Shown: positions 61,601 to 64,000 of the stretch, piece after piece
Layout: every line of letters starts with the position of its first letter
How positions within the stretch are numbered: position 1 is the stretch's first letter
NCBI GenBank assembly: GCA_029565685.1
Contig: JAKQNR010000032.1
Span: forward strand, 62,001 to 126,000
DNA from: a bacterium
GTDB taxonomy: Bacteria; Zhuqueibacterota; Zhuqueibacteria; Residuimicrobiales; Residuimicrobiaceae
Length of the DNA: 64,000 nucleotides
Reading direction: 5' to 3'
Program-made: the position numbers and the translations under genes
Notes under the pieces: model-generated
What the model saw: only the letters and a program-made list of their open reading frames with translations
Databases searched by the model: none
Told to the model about the DNA's origin: nothing

Positions 61601-62128
61601 ATCTACGAGGGTAAGATTTTTCAAAGGCGCACTGCCGGTATTGGTGATGACGTATTTCCAGGTGACGATAGAGCCCACTAACACCTCGACGCAATCTTCG
61701 CCGTTGGCATCCTGGTTGTTGGTGTACTTGATCAGATCGATGGCGGGAACCCGATAGACTTTGAACACCTTGCTGGCCGATCCCAGTTGAACCAGATACT
61801 CGCCGCAATCATCTTTCTGAATGGTATATGCGAAAAAGCACACTGCCCCGTTCTGATCGGTGGTGATCGATCCGCTGGCGATCACTGCATTCCCATCGCA
61901 GCCATAGGCATCACTGCCGGTTATGGTCCAGGCCAGTGCGGTGTTAGGCGCGAAACCGCTGCCGTTGATGTACAGCTGTTCGCCTTCATAAAAGCCATAG
62001 GCGGAATGCGACGCATCGCCGCAGGCTCCTTTGGTTGCCCAAAGAGTTTGCGCGTCCGCATGTCCTGCGCTGATAAGAATGATCAGCAGAAGCATAGGAA
62101 CCAGAGACGTAGAAAGCCATGATTTCAT
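58622..62128 (-). CDS. Giant secreted multidomain repeat protein with sorting domain
   Basis: The 1168-residue protein has, in order: a signal peptide (about 1-26); a beta-sandwich (about 27-130); three ~110-residue DUF11/DUF7507-like repeats (about 130-465), each with VTWKYVITNTG-type and VDDK-x-GAITLPKTTL-type segments; an SdrD-B-like domain (about 470-560, FTDTNGNGSRDAGEPAIPGV); a large unassigned domain (about 590-890) that may be a TIM-barrel-like fold (IKLFWGYNFYSFAEND); a discoidin-like F5/8C domain (about 930-1070); and a C-terminal NPFNPSTTIGF FlgD-like sorting domain. It is probably surface-displayed or secreted. Function unknown; carbohydrate binding is possible. Confidence 0.8.
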   Translation of the reverse strand: MKSWLSTSLVPMLLLIILISAGHADAQTLWATKGACGDASHSAYGFYEGEQLYINGSGFAPNTALAWTITGSDAYGCDGNAVIASGSITTDQNGAVCFFAYTIQKDDCGEYLVQLGSASKVFKVYRVPAIDLIKYTNNQDANGEDCVEVLVGSIVTWKYVITNTGSAPLKNLTLVDDQLGAITLPQNTLDLEESLTVEVSGVAVEGNYRNIATVTGRYEPHTGPADYQTVTDTDPSCYVGVIQQRPQIDIEKATNGQDADTPTGPSIPVGGAVTWTYVITNTGNVPLTAIAVVDDKIGAITLPKTTLAVGESMTATANGIALAGQYANVASVQGVYEDTTVTDSDPSHYFGTTTNEPKIDIEKYVNDQDADTPTGPVVFEGDDVVWKYVVTNTGPVALINISVIDDKIGPVVMPKTTLTPGESMQALVHGTAEIGQYVNLGTVVGFYNQTQVIDQDPAHYLGQCKNSIQVLVFTDTNGNGSRDAGEPAIPGVNIRLDGPEGSDSEKMTDGNGFAAFNNLPIGHFEIHAEIEGASPNPQSVDLECSSARILVPVRPGGGGCCEIHFYGYDPEPHFNFDAPLLQRYALPAPSLQEQQTLQAAILESDAFVVILRTAQDTLAAQEHLQQSLHLLHLGVDHQVIIQLDVSTDLTDPDLLLRLGFLKRALAHVRYYDYEAHRLRVHVFSHEDVQLFRRFLDELAPLYLPAGLVYSYNWSEAAMAVDLSGYTDAYAYPWAKCTGIPFTGDPDQDAELLMQHLQKFVDSGVARINTVFTLGQNASPEQRLAFFLRTWEFARQHPTCIKLFWGYNFYSFAENDGPTVVAESSDDLRDQMPDTTLYMLKQENLCENAEHLPIAIDLTRLVLKARQAMADSNKVEFAITQLLAKDYEGAEATLKEAIAQAQQEREFTLTFTGQGSNCWNDQDWTNAVDGDLDGWDGTVTARGNDAGNNYRDPAWAVFSLQNTATLNAVAIQTDNGVGDVYTPNRWATHIEILASMDGVRYTTVAKIQRERRVQGELKYYRLAGDIQANYLKLVIHAPNSTNQAWRQLVEFKALYTQSVRLEKTVDAFAAEPETVAPTAFTLEQNYPNPFNPSTTIGFVLPEQETVQMVIYDLAGRTVNVLVDGTMPAGRHQVIWEGTDASGSQMPSGIYLCRLAGRTQIRTIKLMMVK

Positions 62129-62496
62129 CTAATCCTCCTTGAAGCCGTGTTTGAAATGCAAATCATCAGAGTCATTCACCTGCGGAGCAAAATGCTGCAG
62201 CAGGGGAACGCGAAGAGGGAGGCGTGCCCGTTCGCTGTCATGAGCTTACAACCCAATGTCAACAGCACCAGCGTGTTGTAGCCGGATGGCGCTGATCCTA
62301 ATTATGCATGGAGATTTAAGCGAAAAAGAAGGATACTCTGTGCAGTTGTGTAGAACCCCTGAGGAATGCCGGTGCGTTAAGACTACACGCAGATAAGATC
62401 ATGCCGGCGTATAAGCGCCAACCAAAAGTCGGCCGGAACCGGACGGGCTTGACCCACCCCGGCACGGATACCACCCTGACTAGCCTGTCGGTAGAG

Positions 62497-62520
62497 ATTA
62501 AAGGTCTGAGGACCTTTAAT
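62497..62520 (-). repeat. Perfect 10-base hairpin within the long leader
   Basis: ATTAAAGGTC and GACCTTTAAT flank a TGAG tetraloop (CTCA on the minus strand). It would form in the minus-strand RNA started at about 62856. No T run follows, so it is not a classic terminator. Confidence 0.5.
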
Positions 62521-62862
62521 GCATATTCCTGGAGCTGCACGTTCAACGACTGTTTTCATTTCGTTGCGAAACAACCTCGAAGGCTGAATCAGCTGAAATG
62601 ACACAATCTGCCGATGTTAAACTGCAACGGTTGCTGTTTTATATCTCCACACAATTGAGGGAAGGTAGAACAGATCAGAAACACTCCTGGCGGAATGCTT
62701 CTTTGGTGCATCATACTGCTCCTGGCAAATCCTGTTGATTGGATTTCGCCTCTTGCATCACCCGCCTTTCATTACAATGAGTCTGAATGCAACAAAATTG
62801 GCTGATAAAAGAAAAATATGACGCATCAGAAAGACTGCATCTTGCTGCGCCTTTCTATGTGA

Positions 62863-62891
62863 AATATACCTCTTTGTCCCTTTATTGTCAA
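62863..62891 (-). promoter_or_regulatory. Strong sigma-70-type promoter, minus strand
   Basis: Reading the minus strand: TTGACA (62891-62886), 17 bases, TATATT (62868-62863). Both boxes are identical to those of the promoter at 46568. Transcription would start near 62856, about 730 bases upstream of the giant secreted protein gene. Confidence 0.7.
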
Positions 62892-63002
62892 CATATTTTT
62901 ACGACAGCTGGCATGTTGAAATGACAGCACAGGCGAGAAGGGCTTCACCAGGAGGATAGCTTGGTCAGCTGAATAGTCAAAACTGTCGCCTGCCGGTCTG
63001 CA

Positions 63003-63998
63003 TCAGCTGCGGATAATCTGCTGAATGAGCGAAGGAGGGTGCAGCGGGGTGTCGCTTAGGCGAAGGGCGTTCTTTATTTGCTGGACCGCATCGGCAAGAA
63101 CGTCCTTCCGATCAGAGTACAGCGTGGCCAAAAGATCTCCGCGGTGGACTGGATCACCGCATTTTTTCCCCAAAAGTATGCCGGCTTTGTGATCGATCGT
63201 ATCATGCATTTGATTACGTCCACCGCCCAGGGTAACGCAGACTTGACCTACGGCCAAGGCGTCGATGGAGAGGAGGTATCCTTCGCCTTGGCTGCAAATC
63301 GCCTGCTGATACTTGGGCGCCGGGTACCGCTCCGGCTTGAGCAAAAAGGACCGGTCGCCGCCCTGGGCGGCGACCAGAGAGAGAAATTTTTCCAAAGCAG
63401 CGCCGCTGTCGATGATTCGCTCGAGATCCTTTCTGGTTTTTTTCGAACCGGCCAAACGCAACATCTCCGCGCCCAATTCAAAGGTGATCTCCATGAGATC
63501 GCAGGGACCTTGACCCTGAAGCGCCTGCACAGCCTCCTGCACTTCCAGCCAGTTGCCGATGGCCTTGCCGAGCGGCTGTTCCATGGAGGAGAGCACGGCG
63601 CAGGCAGGCAGTCCATACCCATTGGCTGTACGCACGAGATTTTCCGCCAGTGTTTGAGCCGTCTGCAGGTCTTTCATGAAGGCGCCGGAGCCGAATTTCA
63701 CATCCAGGACCAGTCCGGCGGCGCCTTCTGCAAGTTTTTTGCTCAGGATGCTGGCTGTGATCAACGGAACAGAGGCGATGGTGGCCGTGGCATCTCTGAG
63801 CGCATAGATTTTTTTATCCGCCGGCACAATGCGGCTGGTTTGGCCGATCATGGCCACGCCAAGCCGGCGCAATTGCGCTTTGAATTCCGCCATGCTCAGC
63901 GAACAGCGAAATCCGGGGATGGATTCCAATTTATCCAGCGTTCCGCCGGTGTGGCCCAGGCCACGGCCTGAGATCATGGGTACGGTTATGCCCGCGGC
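63003..63998 (-). CDS. deoA: Pyrimidine-nucleoside/thymidine phosphorylase, 5' end outside the window
   Basis: About 330 C-terminal residues are present, and the frame stays open to the right edge, so the start is missing. Family segments are VPMISGRGLGHTGGTLDKLE, KKIYALRDATATIAS, SKKLAEGAAGLVLDVKFGSGAFM and a late LGGGRNQMHDTIDH. The enzyme splits thymidine or uridine with phosphate to give the base and (deoxy)ribose-1-phosphate. Visible length and motifs fit an intact gene. Confidence 0.92.
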   Translation of the reverse strand, partial: AAGITVPMISGRGLGHTGGTLDKLESIPGFRCSLSMAEFKAQLRRLGVAMIGQTSRIVPADKKIYALRDATATIASVPLITASILSKKLAEGAAGLVLDVKFGSGAFMKDLQTAQTLAENLVRTANGYGLPACAVLSSMEQPLGKAIGNWLEVQEAVQALQGQGPCDLMEITFELGAEMLRLAGSKKTRKDLERIIDSGAALEKFLSLVAAQGGDRSFLLKPERYPAPKYQQAICSQGEGYLLSIDALAVGQVCVTLGGGRNQMHDTIDHKAGILLGKKCGDPVHRGDLLATLYSDRKDVLADAVQQIKNALRLSDTPLHPPSLIQQIIRS

Positions 63999-64000
63999 GG

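Larger units (their letters stand above)
62129..63002. other. 874-base region without a convincing gene
   Basis: This is the longest non-coding stretch in the window. It holds a strong minus-strand promoter (62863-62891) and a perfect 10-base hairpin (62497-62520). Short frames (for example minus 62383-62604 and 62316-62546) lack ribosome sites and known motifs. It could be a long 5' leader of the giant secreted protein gene or encode a non-coding RNA. Confidence 0.5.

Noticed and set aside
1..64000. CRISPR arrays, insertion sequences, prophage genes, rRNA
   Set aside because: None seen: no regularly spaced repeats, transposase or phage-like proteins, or rRNA-like sequence on either strand.

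Overview
The window is a 64 kb piece of a bacterial chromosome. Several features point to an uncultivated member of the FCB superphylum, such as candidate division KSB1 or a Calditrichota relative. Two large secreted proteins (2215-4401 and 58622-62128) end in the NPFN-containing, FlgD-like Ig sorting domain typical of type IX-type secretion in these lineages. There is also a CarboxypepD_reg-type TonB receptor, an AraC regulator with a multi-helix membrane domain, and a NagB/PIG-L fusion. Taxonomy is inferred from gene content only. Promoters that can be read look like conventional sigma-70 sites (TTGAC- or TTGAT-type -35, exactly 17 bases, TATATT-like -10), not the Bacteroidota -33/-7 type.

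Layout. 1-6.9 kb: a truncated PLD-like gene, a secreted DUF4412-like protein, a C39-like secreted protease, and a TrkH potassium transporter with a HAMP-only sensor. 6.9-17.2 kb: tRNA-Leu(CAA), pgk, an AraC regulator, a TonB receptor, a D-cysteine desulfhydrase-like enzyme with a YihY protein, and an exported Gfo/Idh plus sugar-isomerase pair. 17.4-35.5 kb: a large [FeFe]-hydrogenase locus. 35.6-49.4 kb: butyrate kinase/phosphotransbutyrylase, NagB/PIG-L fusion, a solute symporter with three small membrane proteins, an IMPase-like phosphatase, a HybA/HybB-like electron-transfer pair with a fused multiheme tail, a transglutaminase-like protein and an esterase. 49.5-58.3 kb: an FGGY kinase and a complete hdrCBA-flxDCBA operon. 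58.6-64 kb: a giant secreted repeat protein, an 870-base gap with a strong promoter, and the 3' part of a pyrimidine nucleoside phosphorylase gene.

The most interesting part is 17.4-35.5 kb. A sigma-54 activator (NtrC type) is followed by a -24/-12-like promoter. That promoter leads into a degenerate receiver protein, a trimeric hydrogenase (hydC, hydB, hydA) and a protein fusing a sensory [FeFe]-hydrogenase domain directly to a histidine kinase. Next come two unusual single-domain receivers and a receiver-PAS-kinase hybrid. This reads as a self-contained H2-sensing circuit built into a hydrogenase operon. A separate sigma-70 promoter then starts a MurF-like ligase that lacks the usual N-terminal domain, a DRTGG-PHP-HATPase module, and a second Hnd-type hydrogenase whose NuoF-like subunit is degenerate in three ways. 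A strong terminator closes the block. Hydrogenase maturases (hydE, hydF, hydG) are not in the window.

Together the hydrogenases, the NADH-linked Hdr-Flx complex and the Buk/Ptb pair suggest an anaerobic fermenter that balances NADH, ferredoxin and H2 by flavin-based electron bifurcation and degrades polymers with secreted enzymes. This metabolic picture is inference.
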